In this document: positions 47,640 through 59,433 of the stretch, piece after piece
Layout: each line of letters opens with the position of its first letter
How positions within the stretch are numbered: position 1 is the first letter of the stretch
Source: Sequoia sempervirens
Lineage: Eukaryota > Streptophyta > Pinopsida > Cupressales > Cupressaceae
Length of the DNA: 64,000 nucleotides
Reading direction: 5' to 3'
NCBI GenBank assembly: GCA_007258455.2
Contig: VDFB02262615.1
Span: 57,747-121,746, forward strand
Translations under genes and position numbers: made by a program
The notes under the pieces: model-generated
Databases searched by the model: none
The model's input: only the letters and a program-made list of their open reading frames with translations
Told to the model about the DNA's origin: nothing

Positions 47640-47765
47640 TATACCAATAGAGCAATATGGTAAAGGGTTCACAATCTTAGAAAAGATGGGATATGAAGGA
47701 AAGGGTCCTATTGGCAAACGAAAAGAAGGCATTGTGGAACCAATTCAGCCTATCACAATCAATAC
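47640..47765 (+). pseudogene. G-patch-like segment between protease and RT
   Basis: One frame reads YGKGFTILEKMGYEGKGPIG followed by KRKEGIVEPIQP. The Gly pattern, aromatic residue and EGI..P ending match the G-patch RNA-binding motif. A G-patch downstream of protease is known in some retroviruses, and similar segments occur in plant gypsy polyproteins (family knowledge, not checked). The flanking frames (47,320-48,507) are Asp/Glu/Ser-rich and interrupted. Confidence 0.6.
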
Positions 47766-48507
47766 AAAAGATAAGACATGATTAGGATACAAAGAAGAGA
47801 CAAAAGAAGAAGCCACTCAGAAGATTTGTGAGTGAATCCTCCAATTGCAAGCTAGTTCTGAAATAGACTCAAATGAATATGAATGGGATTCACTATCTGA
47901 AGAATCTTGTCAAGACAAATAAATTGACGTGATAAAGAGATATGCATCCATACACATGGAGGGACAAAGTTCAAGGTCTAGACCACTTGAATTTGGATCA
48001 CTACATATTGATGACTCTAGTGAGGACGATTAGACATTGAGCGAGATAGATCATTCGAAGGAGAGTAACATTATAGACCTTGACATTGCTATTGAACACA
48101 TTGAAAACATTTATATCATGACACTCACCTCCTTTGACCTTGACCAATCTGATGATTCCTTACCTTTGATACACCTCAAACTCATTGATTGGGAATAAAC
48201 TGAGCTACTTGATATCCCTATCTTTTCAGATGATGATGCCATTGTCAATTTCCTTTGTTCTGAAAATCCAGAAACAAGTTCCACCAATGAATCTCATAGT
48301 GAAGCTTCAAACAAGGGGAGTGCCAAATCTCTTAGTTGCAAAATAAAGAATACAAAAAATTGATCTAATGGTGAAAACCATGCAACGACAGTATTAGATT
48401 ATGAAAAAGTAAAAAGAAAGAGCGTATCTAATGGTGAAAACCTCTCTGAGGAACTGAAGGATGAGAGATTTGAAACTCTTCCTAAGAATTATCAAGGAAG
48501 ATCTTCA

Positions 48508-49890
48508 GTGTTGGTTGAGCCTACACAATCCATAAACATCAATACTGCAGAAATAGTAAAGACCTTACACCTAGTGGCATTAATGACAAAGCAAGAAAAG
48601 CCAAGTTTCACCAAATTCTTTGAAGAAAAACAAATCAATTTTTCTTGGTCCTATGCTGACATGCCAGGAATAGATCTGGATCTAATAATGCATCATTTAT
48701 CCATAGCACCTAGAGTGAAGCCAATAAAGCAAAAATTGAGAAAAATGCATCCACACATCTCCCTACTAGTGAAAGCATAATTAAAAAAATTATTAGATGC
48801 AGGGTTCATTCGACCAATTGATTATGTAGAATGGATTTAAAAAATTGTACCAGTCTCCAAACCAGACAATAACATCAGAATATGCACATATTTTAGAGAT
48901 CTTAACAAAGCTTGTCCAAAGGATGACTTTCCTTTGCCCAATAAAGACATCATCGTGGATTTAACAGTAGGACATGCAATGCTATCACTCATGGATAGTT
49001 TTTCAGGCTATAATCATATCAAGATTGCACCAAAAGATCGAGACAAAACAACTTTCACATGCCTATGGGGTACCTTTTTTTGGAATGTCATTCCTTTTGG
49101 ATTAAAGAATGCAAGAGCCACCTATCATAGTGCAATGATAACAATCTTTCATGACATGATGCACACATTCATGGAGGACTATGTGGATGACTTGCTAGCA
49201 AAATCATTCACTAGGGAAGGACATCTAGAAATCTTAGATAAAATCTTTACTCAATTGGAAAAGTTCAATGTGCGTTTAAATCCAAAGAAGTGTGTATTTG
49301 GAGTAACATCAACAAAACTCTTAGTATGCATAGTCTCAACTAAAGGCATCAAAGTAGATCTAGCAAAATTCAAAGCAATCATGGAAATTCCACCTCCTAA
49401 GAACATTGGCCAACTAAGATCTCTACAAGGAAGATTCTAATCCATCAGAATATTCATCGCACAACTGGTGGAAAAAACTCATCCTTTTACTTATTTGTTA
49501 CACAAGAATGTTTCTTTCAGATGGGATGAAAAATTTGAAGCTACCTTTAATCAATTGAAACAATATCTAATGAATCCACCTATATTGGTACTGCCAATAG
49601 AGGGAAAACCACTTCTACTCTACATAGCAACTACTAAGGTATCTTTAGGAGCTTTGCTAGCACAAGAAGACTCTATAGGAAAAGAAAGGGCCATCTACTA
49701 CATCAATAGAACACTGAGTGGCTATGAACTTAATTATACATTCATTGAAAAGGAATGTTTGGTAGTGGTGTTTGCTACTCAAAATTTGCGACACTATATA
49801 CTAACACTTACCATCAAACTAATAGCCAAGATAGATCCATTGAAATATCTACTTAGCAAAGCCAATTTAATAGGAAGATTAGCAAAGTGA
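48508..49890 (+). pseudogene. Tat reverse transcriptase and first RNase H
   Basis: Landmarks in order: SYADMPGIDLDLIMHHL, KPIKQKLRKMHP, a stop at 48,778, then LLDAGFIRPI, DLNKACPKDDFPLPNKDII, PFGLKNARATYHSAM and the catalytic YVDDLLAKS near 49,180. The connection ends near 49,440 with a stop. RNase H follows: LLLYIATTKVSLGALLAQED, YYINRTLSGYELNYTFIEKE. The first RNase H Asp segment reads IATT. Three stops interrupt an otherwise well-preserved domain. Confidence 0.88.
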
Positions 49891-50700
49891 GTGATGATAT
49901 TGAGTGAATTTGACATTCAATATGTGGATAGAAGAGAAATCAAGGGCCAAGTAATAGTAAATCAGTTAGCTGAAACACCATTTCAAGATGACCATCTTAT
50001 GTACATTGAATTCCCAGATGCAGATGTCCTCACAATGATAGCACAAGATTGGATATTATATTTTGATGGGTCTTACACTCAACATGGATTGGGCATTGTA
50101 ATCCTATTTATTACTCCTCAAGGACATGCTATCCCAAAATATTACAAGTTGATGTTTCCTTTCACAAACAACATGGCTAAATATGAAGCACTAATCATCG
50201 GTATCAAGGTACCAGTGGAATGGAAAATCATAGAGTTATAAGTCTATGGAGATTCTCAATTAGTCATTAATCAGGTTAATGATGACTATCAAACAAAAGA
50301 TGACAAGTTGTTTCCATACAAGAGAATGGTACATGACTTCAAGAAATACTTTGTTGAGATTAAGTTTGAACAAACTCCAAGAGTAGATAACAAAGTTGCA
50401 GATGCCATGGCAACCATTTCTTCTCTTTTACAAATACCAAAAAAATGAAGTCATTACGAATTCATGGTGGAACAATTGTTTAATCTCGCATATGAAAATA
50501 TTGAATCCCAAGTCATGTACCATCTAGTTGAGGCTGAGGCTTCAATCTATGGGAAGATTTATACCTATCCGAGAGACAATACCCTTCCACCTGATCTATC
50601 CCAAAACCAAAAACACAACTTTATCTGTCAAGCAACCCAACACACCATGATAGCTGATACACTTTATCGACGAGGTCTCGATGGTACTCTCCTCTGATAT
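49891..50700 (+). pseudogene. Second (archaeal-like) RNase H of Tat element
   Basis: WILYFDGSYTQHGLGIVI (about 50,050), NNMAKYEALIIGIKVPVEW, VYGDSQLVINQVNDDY and VDNKVADAMAT give the four acidic-site neighbourhoods of an RNase H fold. A second RNase H after the first is the hallmark of the Tat lineage (established), so this settles the clade. Stops occur at 50,239 and 50,446. After it, a linker leads into integrase. Confidence 0.8.
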
Positions 50701-51835
50701 CTTGCACATGACGAATCTGAAAACCACTTTACGAGAAGTTCATGAAGGTATTTGTGGTACTCATTCAAGTGGTCTTACTCTAGCTAAGAAACTCCTACAC
50801 GATATATTATTGGATGAACATGGAAAAAAATCTTTTCAATTTGTCAAGAAGTGCAAGAATTGTCAAGTACATGGAAATCTCATAAATGCACCGGTGCAGG
50901 AGCTACAACCATTCATATTGACCTGGCCTTTCTTTCAATGGGGACTTGATCTTGTGGGTAATATTCATCCATCTTCCTCTAATGGACATAAATTCATAAT
51001 CACAACCACTGAGTATTTCATAAAGTGGATTGAAGTTGTTCCATTAACCATGATCACTGGTAAACAAATTGCCTCTTTTATCCTGAACTACATTGTCTGT
51101 CGATATGGCATCCCTAGCTCCATTATCACTGAAAATGGTAGACCCTTCAAAAACCAAGATGTACAAGAGATTTATGAAAAATTCCAAATCCAACACTGAT
51201 TTTTCACACCCTATTACCCTCAAGGAAATGGCCAAGCAAAAGCCTCAAATAAGACAATTTTGAAAATCTCGAAGAAAACTGTCAACGATGCTGGACGTGA
51301 CTGGCATGTTCAACTAAACCCTACTTTGTGGGAATACCGTACTAACATCCGCACCCCTACATGAGCCACACCATATTCCCTTGTGTATGGATAAAAAGCC
51401 ATCTTACCTATTGAGGTTGAGTTACCTTCACTCCGGGTGTCATTAAAAGGAATCATTTTAGAGGAAGACTATCAAGTATCTAGACTATAGGATTTGAAAT
51501 TATTACATGAACATCATCAACATGTTGTTGATCATCTGAAAGATTATCAACAAAGAATGTCAAGGAGCTATAATCACAAGGTAAGACCAAAAACATTTTA
51601 GGTTGGCGACTTAGTACTAAAAGAGAACCATCGCAATCAACAAGATCGAGAAAAGAAGGGAAAATTTGAACCTAATTGGCTAGGTCCTTTTGTCATTGTA
51701 TCAATATATGGATCTGGAGAATATCAATTATCTACTCTTGAAGGGGACCTATTTGAAGAACCTATCAACAACCTTTATCTCAAGAATTTCATACATAATT
51801 CATCCAGTGCATGGTTCAAAAAGATCAAAAATTAA
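50700..51835 (+). pseudogene. Tat integrase with altered catalytic residues
   Basis: A zinc finger-like start (HEGICGTHSSG with CKNCQVHG) leads to the core: the first Asp in QWGLDLVGNIHP is kept. The second, normally in TDNG, reads ITENGRPF (Glu). The third, normally GQAEASNKT, reads GQAKASNKT (Lys). The C-terminal KFEPNWLGPFVIVSIYG block and a stop at 51,833-51,835 end the polyprotein. Three or more stops interrupt it. Beyond it lies A-rich low-complexity sequence and then the assembly gap, so no 3' LTR of this unit is visible. Confidence 0.87.
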
Positions 51836-51903
51836 AAAAAAAAAGTAAAAAAGAGAAAAATCCAAAAAAATGTAAAAAAGTGAAAAATCCAAAAACAAAG
51901 TAA
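51836..51903 (+). repeat. A-rich simple repeat
   Basis: Runs of A broken by GT and TCC (AAAAATCCAAAAA pattern) follow the pol stop and run into the gap. Confidence 0.8.
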
Positions 51904-52003
51904 NNNNNNNNNNNNNNNNNNNNNNNNNNNNNNNNNNNNNNNNNNNNNNNNNNNNNNNNNNNNNNNNNNNNNNNNNNNNNNNNNNNNNNNNNNNNNNNNN
52001 NNN
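51904..52003. other. Assembly gap (100 N)
   Basis: Exactly 100 N, a conventional placeholder for a gap of unknown size. Its right edge lies ten bases inside an inverted-repeat arm that starts each unit of the following tandem array. Real sequence here could include the rest of the Tat element and more array units. Confidence 0.95.
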
Positions 52004-53820
52004 CAAAATGTTGATGGAAAAAAAGCTTTAACACAATCTAATCCAAAAACATATACATGAAACTAGTAACTCCTAAATCAAAGTAGACACTAGTAATTCA
52101 TTAATCAAAGGTGAAGTTATATTCACAAAGCTAAACTAGTGACCCCTGATCAAAGTAGATAAGATGAAGATACATTCACAAATCAATGTGTATTAAATAC
52201 TTAAGAATAATCTCAATGAAAAATTGACCTTTTAATGTTAATATCTTTGTCACATGTAAGTTTAGATTTATGGGTTTTTTCTATTATGTTATTATTGCTT
52301 GAATGCCTAGTTGAGATGTTCACTAATATATGTCTCTTACACACCTCTCAAACCTCCTTTAGGTACAAGTTTAATCAAAATATTTATAATTTGAATTTAA
52401 GCTCAAACACGTTCAAGTACAATTGCTTGCTATTGAACATGTCTATGTAAGAATAGTTGTGAAACATTGAACTTTAGAGAGGAGCTTGGTATAGTTTAAT
52501 TATCAAAGTACGCATGATTGTTGGTTCCAACATTTTGATTTGAAGTTATTTCTATCAATTTGCCAAGCTAAATAGCCTTACATCTAATAGTAGACAAGGT
52601 TGTGTGAATTTTATCAATGTTGAATTCAATGCCTTATTGTAGAAAAGAAAAAGAAACATTAGGTTTCCAGGTTTTGTATAGTTTTGATTTTTAGTACATA
52701 ATTGTTGGCTCCAACATTTGATTGGCTGCTACTACCATCAAGTTATGAAGCTTCATAGTCTTACAACTAACAAATGAGGTTGTCAAATATTTCCCTAGTT
52801 TTGGTGAACTTCATGCTACTATCAGCACCTTCTTGTTGAATCATCACAATTGAATTTTTACTCTCAAATCCAACTAACCACTATTGTGTGCAAGTTAATT
52901 TGATTGGCTACTGCTGTCAGTTATGAAGCTTGATAGTCTTACAACAATGGTGAACTTAATTATACTATGCCTTGCTTCTTGTTGAATCATCACACTTGAA
53001 TTTTGCCTCCAAACAACTCACCACTATTGAGTGCAAGTCAAAGATGGTGGGCACATGCATTACAAAAATGCAAGCATAATGACAAAGATGTTCAAGGTGT
53101 GGGGAAAGTGTGTATAATGTGATAATGCTATCTACTTTAGGAGTACTATTGTTGTTCTTGCTAGATTTCTTTCCTATTATATGTTTACATTGGTGCATAT
53201 ACAAAATGACAATGTTGTTCAATTAACAAACTATGCCCACACATCTAAAAGAATCATGAGTAAAAATACAAAGAAGCATTGCCACAACTCAGAATAATAA
53301 AATTAGAAAAATATCATTAGACAAGTAATAAGAGTAGAAAAAATAACATCAAAATAAGTAATAAGAGTAGAAAAATAACATCAAAACAAGTAAAAATACG
53401 AACTATGCCACACAGTTAAAGAATCTTAAGACTGCCACACAATTAAAGAATCTTTAAGAGTAGAAAAATATCATCAAAACAAACTATATGCTATGCTGGA
53501 CACAATTTAAAGAAATAAGAGCATAGCAAACAACCAGAACAAACTGTTGGGCACACAATTAAAGAACTAAAGAGCATAGTTTGGACACAATTAAAGAAAC
53601 AAGAGAATGTAGTTTTAATAAAATATTTCGAGAACAAACTATGCCACACAACTAAAGACCATAAATTAATATAAATTTAGTTGAAGGTAAGAAAGTTAGA
53701 TAATGATAACCAATTAAATTTAACAATAATCATTTTAATATTTAATATAACAAACTAATAATTATTAATGATAATAAATTTCCACAATCCATAGTGTTGC
53801 ATGTATCTGTTTTTGGTTTT

Positions 53821-53989
53821 GATTGTGTTTAAGCTTTCTTTTCCATTAACGTCTTGGATCACACTCTTAATCCATCATCAGGATGGTAGAGAGCAAGAGG
53901 AGAAAAATGATGGATCATAAAGTGTGATTTAATGATGGATCTCGGAGTGTGATCCAAAATGTTGATGGAAAAAAAGCTTTAACACAATC
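53821..53989. repeat. Inverted-repeat junction between array units 1 and 2
   Basis: The left arm 53,821-53,880 (starting GATTGTGTTTAAGCTTTC) is the reverse complement, with a few mismatches, of the right arm 53,933-53,989 (ending GCTTTAACACAATC). They share TTGGATCACACTC against GAGTGTGATCCAA. The same junction recurs at 55,791-55,959. Each unit therefore begins and ends with terminal inverted repeats of about 45 bp. Confidence 0.85.
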
Positions 53990-55836
53990 TAATCCAAAAA
54001 CATATACATGAAACTAGTAACTCCTAAATCAAAGTAGACACTAGTAATTCATTAATCAAAGGTGAAGCTATATTCACACAAAGCTAAACTGAAAGTGACA
54101 CCTGATAAGTAGATAAAGAGATGAAGATACATTCACAAATCAAGTATTGTCTTAAATGCTTGAGAATAATCAATGAAAAATTGACCTTTTAATGTTAATA
54201 TCTTTGTCACATGCTTAGTTTAGATTTATGGGTTTTCTATTATGTTATTATTGCTTGAATTCACTAATATATGTCTCTTACACACCTCTCAAACCTCCTT
54301 TAGGTACAAGTTTAATCAAAATATTTATAATTTGAATTTAAGCTCAAACACGTTCAAGTACAAAAGCTCAAACACGTTCAAGTACAATTGCTTGCTATTG
54401 AACATGTCTATGTACTTAAGAATGGTTGTGAAACATTGAACTTTGAGAGAGCTTGGTATAGTTTTAATTATCAAAGTACATGATTGTTGGTTCCAACATT
54501 TGATTGGTTATTTCTATCAATTTATAAAGCTAAATAGCCTTACATCTAGTAGACAAGGTTGTGAATTTTATCAATGTTGAATTCAATGCCTTATTGTAGA
54601 AAAGAAGAAACATTGGATTTCCAAAGAGTTTTAATATAGTTTTGATTTTTTAGTACATAATTGTTGGCTCCAACATTTGATTGGCTGCTACTACCATCAA
54701 GTTATGAAGCTTCATAGTCTTACAACTAACAAATGAGGTTGTCAAATATTCTAGTTTTGGTGAACTTCATGCTACTATCCTTTGCTTCTTGTTGAATCAT
54801 CACAATTGAATTTTACTCTCCAAATCCAACTAACCACTATTGTGTGCAAGTTAATTTGATTGGCTACTACTACCATCAAGTTATGAAGCTTGATAGTCTT
54901 ACAACTATTGGTGAACTTAATTATACTATGCCTTGCTTATTGTTGAATCATCACACTTGAATTTTACACTCCAAACCCAACTCACCACTATTGAGTGCAA
55001 GTCAAAGATGGTGGGCACATGCATTACAAAAATGCAAGCATAATGACAAAATGTTCAAAGGACGACCTTTTTATGTGGGAAAGTGTCATATATGTGATAA
55101 TGCTATCTACTTTAGGTACTATTGTTGTTCTTGCTAGATTTCTTTCCTATTATATGTTTACATTAGTGCATATACAAATGACAATGTTGTTCAATTAACA
55201 AACTATGCCACACAACTAAAGAATCATGAGTAAAAATACAAACTATGCCACAACTCAAGAATAATAAGAGTAGAAAAATATCATCAAAATAAGTAATAAG
55301 AGTAGAAAAATAACATCAAAACAAAGTAATAAGAGTAGAAAAATAACATCAAAACAAGTAAAAATACGAACTATGCCACACAGTTAAAGAATCTTAAGAC
55401 TATGCCACACAATTAAAGAATCTTTAAGAGTAGAAAAATATCATCAAAACAAACTATATGCTATGCTGGACACAATTTAAAGAAATAAGAGCATAGCAAA
55501 CAACCAGAACAAACTGTTGGGCACACAATTAAAGAACTAAAGAGCATAGTTTGGACACAATTAAAGAAACAAGAGAATGTAGTTTTAATAAAATATTTCG
55601 AGAACAAACTATGCCACACAACTAAAGACCATAAATTAATATAAATTTAGTTGAAGGTAAGAAAGTTAGATAATGATAACCAATTAAATTTAACAATAAT
55701 CATTTTAATATTTAATATAACAAACTAATAATTATTAATGATAATAAATTTCCACAATCCATAGTGTTGCATGTATCTGTTTTTGGTTTTGATTGTGTTT
55801 AAGCTTTCTTTTCCATTAACGTCTTGGATCACACTC
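53945..55836. mobile_element. Candidate TIR-bounded non-autonomous element (array unit 2)
   Basis: From GAGTGTGATCC (53,945) to GGATCACACTC (55,836) the unit is 1,892 bp with ~45-bp terminal inverted repeats, and about 78 bp of spacer separates it from the next unit. That is the form of a non-autonomous DNA element or foldback unit that was then tandemly amplified. I find no transposase and no clear target duplication, so a satellite with palindromic junctions is equally possible. Confidence 0.4.
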
Positions 55837-57157
55837 TTAATCCATCATCAGGATGGTAGAGAGCAAGAGGAGAAAAATGATGGATCATAAAGTGTGATTT
55901 AATGATGGATCTCGGAGTGTGATCCAAAATGTTGATGGAAAAAAAGCTTTAACACAATCTAATCCAAAAACATATACATGAAACTAGTAACTCCTAAATC
56001 AAAGTAGACACTAGTAATTCATTAATCAAAGGTGAAGCTATATTCACAAAGCTAAACTAGTGACACCTGATCAAAGTAGATAAGATGAAGATACATTCAC
56101 AAATCAATGTGTCTTAAATACTTAAGAATAATCTCAATGAAAAATTGACCTTTTAATGTTAATATCTTTGTCACATGTAAGTTTAGATTTATGGGTTTTT
56201 TCTATTATGTTATTATTGCTTGAATGCCTAGTTGAGATGTTCACTAATATATGTCTCTTACACACCTCTCAAACCTCCTTTAGGTACAAGTTTAATCAAA
56301 ATATTTATAATTTGAATTTAAGCTCAAACACGTTCAAGTACAATTGCTTGCTATTGAACATGTCTATGTACTTAAGAATGGTTGTGAAACATTGAACTTT
56401 GAGAGAGCTTGGTATAGTTTTAATTATCAAAGTACATGATTGTTGGTTCCAACATTTGATTGGTTATTTCTATCAATTTATAAAGCTAAATAGCCTTACA
56501 TCTAGTAGACAAGGTTGTGAATTTTATCAATGTTGAATTCAATGCCTTATTGTAGAAAAGAAGAAACATTGGATTTCCAAAGAGTTTTAATATAGTTTTG
56601 ATTTTTTAGTACATAATTGTTGGCTCCAACATTTGATTGGCTGCTACTACCATCAAGTTATGAAGCTTCATAGTCTTACAACTAACAAATGAGGTTGTCA
56701 AATATTCTAGTTTTGGTGAACTTCATGCTACTATCCTTTGCTTCTTGTTGAATCATCACAATTGAATTTTACTCTCCAAATCCAACTAACCACTATTGTG
56801 TGCAAGTTAATTTGATTGGCTACTACTACCATCAAGTTATGAAGCTTGATAGTCTTACAACTATTGGTGAACTTAATTATACTATGCCTTGCTTATTGTT
56901 GAATCATCACACTTGAATTTTACACTCCAAACCCAACTCACCACTATTGAGTGCAAGTCAAAGATGGTGGGCACATGCATTACAAAAATGCAAGCATAAT
57001 GACAAAATGTTCAAAGGACGACCTTTTTATGTGGGAAAGTGTCATATATGTGATAATGCTATCTACTTTAGGTACTATTGTTGTTCTTGCTAGATTTCTT
57101 TCCTATTATATGTTTACATTAGTGCATATACAAATGACAATGTTGTTCAATTAACAA

Positions 57158-58363
57158 GTAGTGTTTACATTGAGTGTTGACTTTTGTTTACAATGTGTAG
57201 AGCTCTTGATGAGTGTTTTCAAGGTTGATGTTTGTGTGAATTGTTTAAGTTCTAAGAAATTTTCTTGGTATTGTCATTCTATGGCTAGGATGTGTTAATT
57301 CTCTTGTTGAATTCTCTATAAGGCTTCCTTTTGTTAATTTTTTTTTGTTGGTGTGAGAGCTAGTGTTTGTTTTCTAATTAACTGAGGGGACTTCTACCCA
57401 TCCAGTTATATCTCTTGGGTACAAGTAGGCATGAAAGGCCCAAGTGTATGCAACAATGATAAACAAACATGTTTGCATTTTTTTGGATGGCATAATGCAC
57501 TTGTGAGTTTGATCTTGATTGCAAGTTGTTAAATTTTCCATTCCTTTTTAGGCTTGAGTCCATAAAATAATCCACACTTTTTAAGTAGTTTTGGAATTGC
57601 TAGGTTTGTCACTTCAATAATTATGCTATCATTTTCATTTATTGAAACTCACCCACACACCTCATCTTCATTGGGGAACTTTTCAATCATTTTTATTTCT
57701 AGTTGGGGTGCCTTCTAACCATCATTTGACCTCATGGAATTTTTTGGTGAGGAATTGTTTGTATTCATTCCTTTTGTTTGTAGTCCCAAAGTGGCTTTAG
57801 GTTTGCTTTCAAATTCTACCTCTTTGAGATCAACAAAGATACCCTCAACAAATTCTTGAATACTTTTGGATATATTGATGATACCTAAAAGGGTCTAAGT
57901 TGTTGGAATCTCCCACTTCGTGGAAGGTGGTTATAAAACATCACTTATTTGTAAATTTTCTAATACATCACTAACTTGAGATTTAGGTATTCATCCCAAT
58001 TCTCTTTATGCATCTTCCTCAACATTGACAAAGATGTTTGGGTTTTGCAAATATGTTCACCATGTAAATTTGGTTGTTCCCATTTCAAAAGGGTTCATCA
58101 TTTTTCAACAACTTAATCTATATTTGCTATTTTCTTTGTGGAGATAGTTATAATTGCCTTAGAAGTAGCCCTTTTCAAATAAAAATATTTCTAGTTCCCT
58201 AATGGCCTTTGTGGCTTTGTCACCTTTTTTTAGTTTGATGATTTCATGCATAAGTACTAGGGTTATGACCTTGTTTGCATGTAACTCATTCAATGGGAAT
58301 TCTTGGTCTATTCTTAGTCAAGCCTTTCTTGAGTATGCAATTTTTTTTGGATCTCCTTTGGTG
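57158..58363 (-). repeat. Broken antisense coding-like remnant before copy 2
   Basis: On the minus strand from about 57,890 to 57,400 one frame holds only five or six stops in ~490 bp and reads, for example, EFVEGIFVDLKEVEFESKPK and NLAIPKLLKKCGLFYGLKPK. It continues into 58,024-58,363, which equals bases 1-340 of the window. It is probably an old polyprotein (perhaps gag) from an element I do not recognise. The array unit is cut off at 57,157 where this begins. Confidence 0.35.
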
Positions 58364-58696
58364 ATGTATGTTTCTTGTATCTATTTATTTGAAAGATGGA
58401 AAATGTATTTTGTATCTAGATTATGAAATCATAATTTCTTTGGAAATATTGTACATTTCATTGAATGAAATGAGAAGATTAATTTATTGCTATCTTATGT
58501 GCATTTTATCTTGTTTGAAAAGAAAAAAATTATCGCTGTGTTTAGCCATTAGATTAAATTCGCTTGTGGTAAGACATAGGAAAATTACTGGGTTGAGAAA
58601 GGGGCATGTTACACATGGTATCAAAAGTACTAGGTTTAGCTCTAGAACCTATGTGCTCGCTATGTTTTCCCTTCCAACATTATGTGAATCTAATGT

Positions 58697-59249
58697 TTGG
58701 TAAATTCTTGTGCCAAAATAGTGCATTTATGTTTAATTGAAAGAAAGCCAGTAATCGAGAATGACCATCACCTGAGGGCCAAGAAGGAAAAGGAAGCCCT
58801 TTTGTACCATAGAGAGAACTATGACAATGCCATCTGGCTAAGTGATACCGAGACAATCAGTCATGCTCTATCACGAATTAGTCAAGAGAAGAGAAGGATG
58901 AGAAATGAAGCCAACTTCATCTATCTATTTCTTGTCTCTTTGGAAAAATTGGACTCACTATCACTTTCTAGGGATATGCCCTCAGAATATAGCATCAGTC
59001 CAGCTATGTTGTTTAGAGATCCTCATGTTTTTCCCATGGTTGAATTAACTGTTATAGCCTCAAGTGGTGAGTTAGAAGGTTATGTATCTCACAATTATGT
59101 ATCAGAAGAGATACTATCCTTTCTGGGATAGAGAAGAGAAGATTAGAGATGAACAAAAATCTAAGGGGTATACCTCATTAAGCTATGTATCTGAGAGTGA
59201 ATCCGATGGATACTCCCCTATTGACTACTTGAAAAATCATTCAATGTAA
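58697..59249 (+). pseudogene. Extra ORF upstream of gag, copy 2
   Basis: Identical in translation to 674-1,226, including the frame change after codon 144. See copy 1 for description. Confidence 0.4.
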
Positions 59250-59433
59250 ATGAAAGGAAATTGAAATCCTTATGAATAAATGAAAAGTTATTTTCTATAT
59301 CAAAACTTGTGAGCAAAATAGAATTTCTTGTGTGTGAATGTTTGCTCTTTTGAAAAGTTTTCAATATATATTAAGTGAACCATGATAGGATCTAATATAG
59401 ATGAACCTTTAGATATAACTTTTTCTTGAAAGG

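Larger units (their letters stand above)
52004..57157. repeat. Tandem array of ~1.97 kb units (2.6 copies)
   Basis: CAAAATGTTGATGG starts units at 52,004, 53,955 and 55,925, giving units of 1,951 bp, 1,970 bp and a partial 1,233 bp. Units 2 and 3 are nearly identical apart from a short insertion near 54,365; unit 1 is visibly noisier in its first ~1.4 kb. Each unit contains three ~180-bp monomers (TGATTGG anchors at 54,501, 54,678 and 54,858 in unit 2) and a short-period zone built on AACTATGCCACACAACTAAAG and AGAGTAGAAAAATATCATC. No domain is encoded. The short open frames recur in each unit without selection evidence. Confidence 0.9.

Noticed and set aside
51800..52034. ORFs running through the N gap
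   Set aside because: They consist largely of unknown residues and have no biological support.
52235..56395. Recurring 65-79 codon ORFs (LISLSHVSLDLWVF) in the tandem units
   Set aside because: They recur because the DNA repeats; one unit breaks the frame, there is no recognisable domain, and composition is that of AT-rich non-coding DNA.
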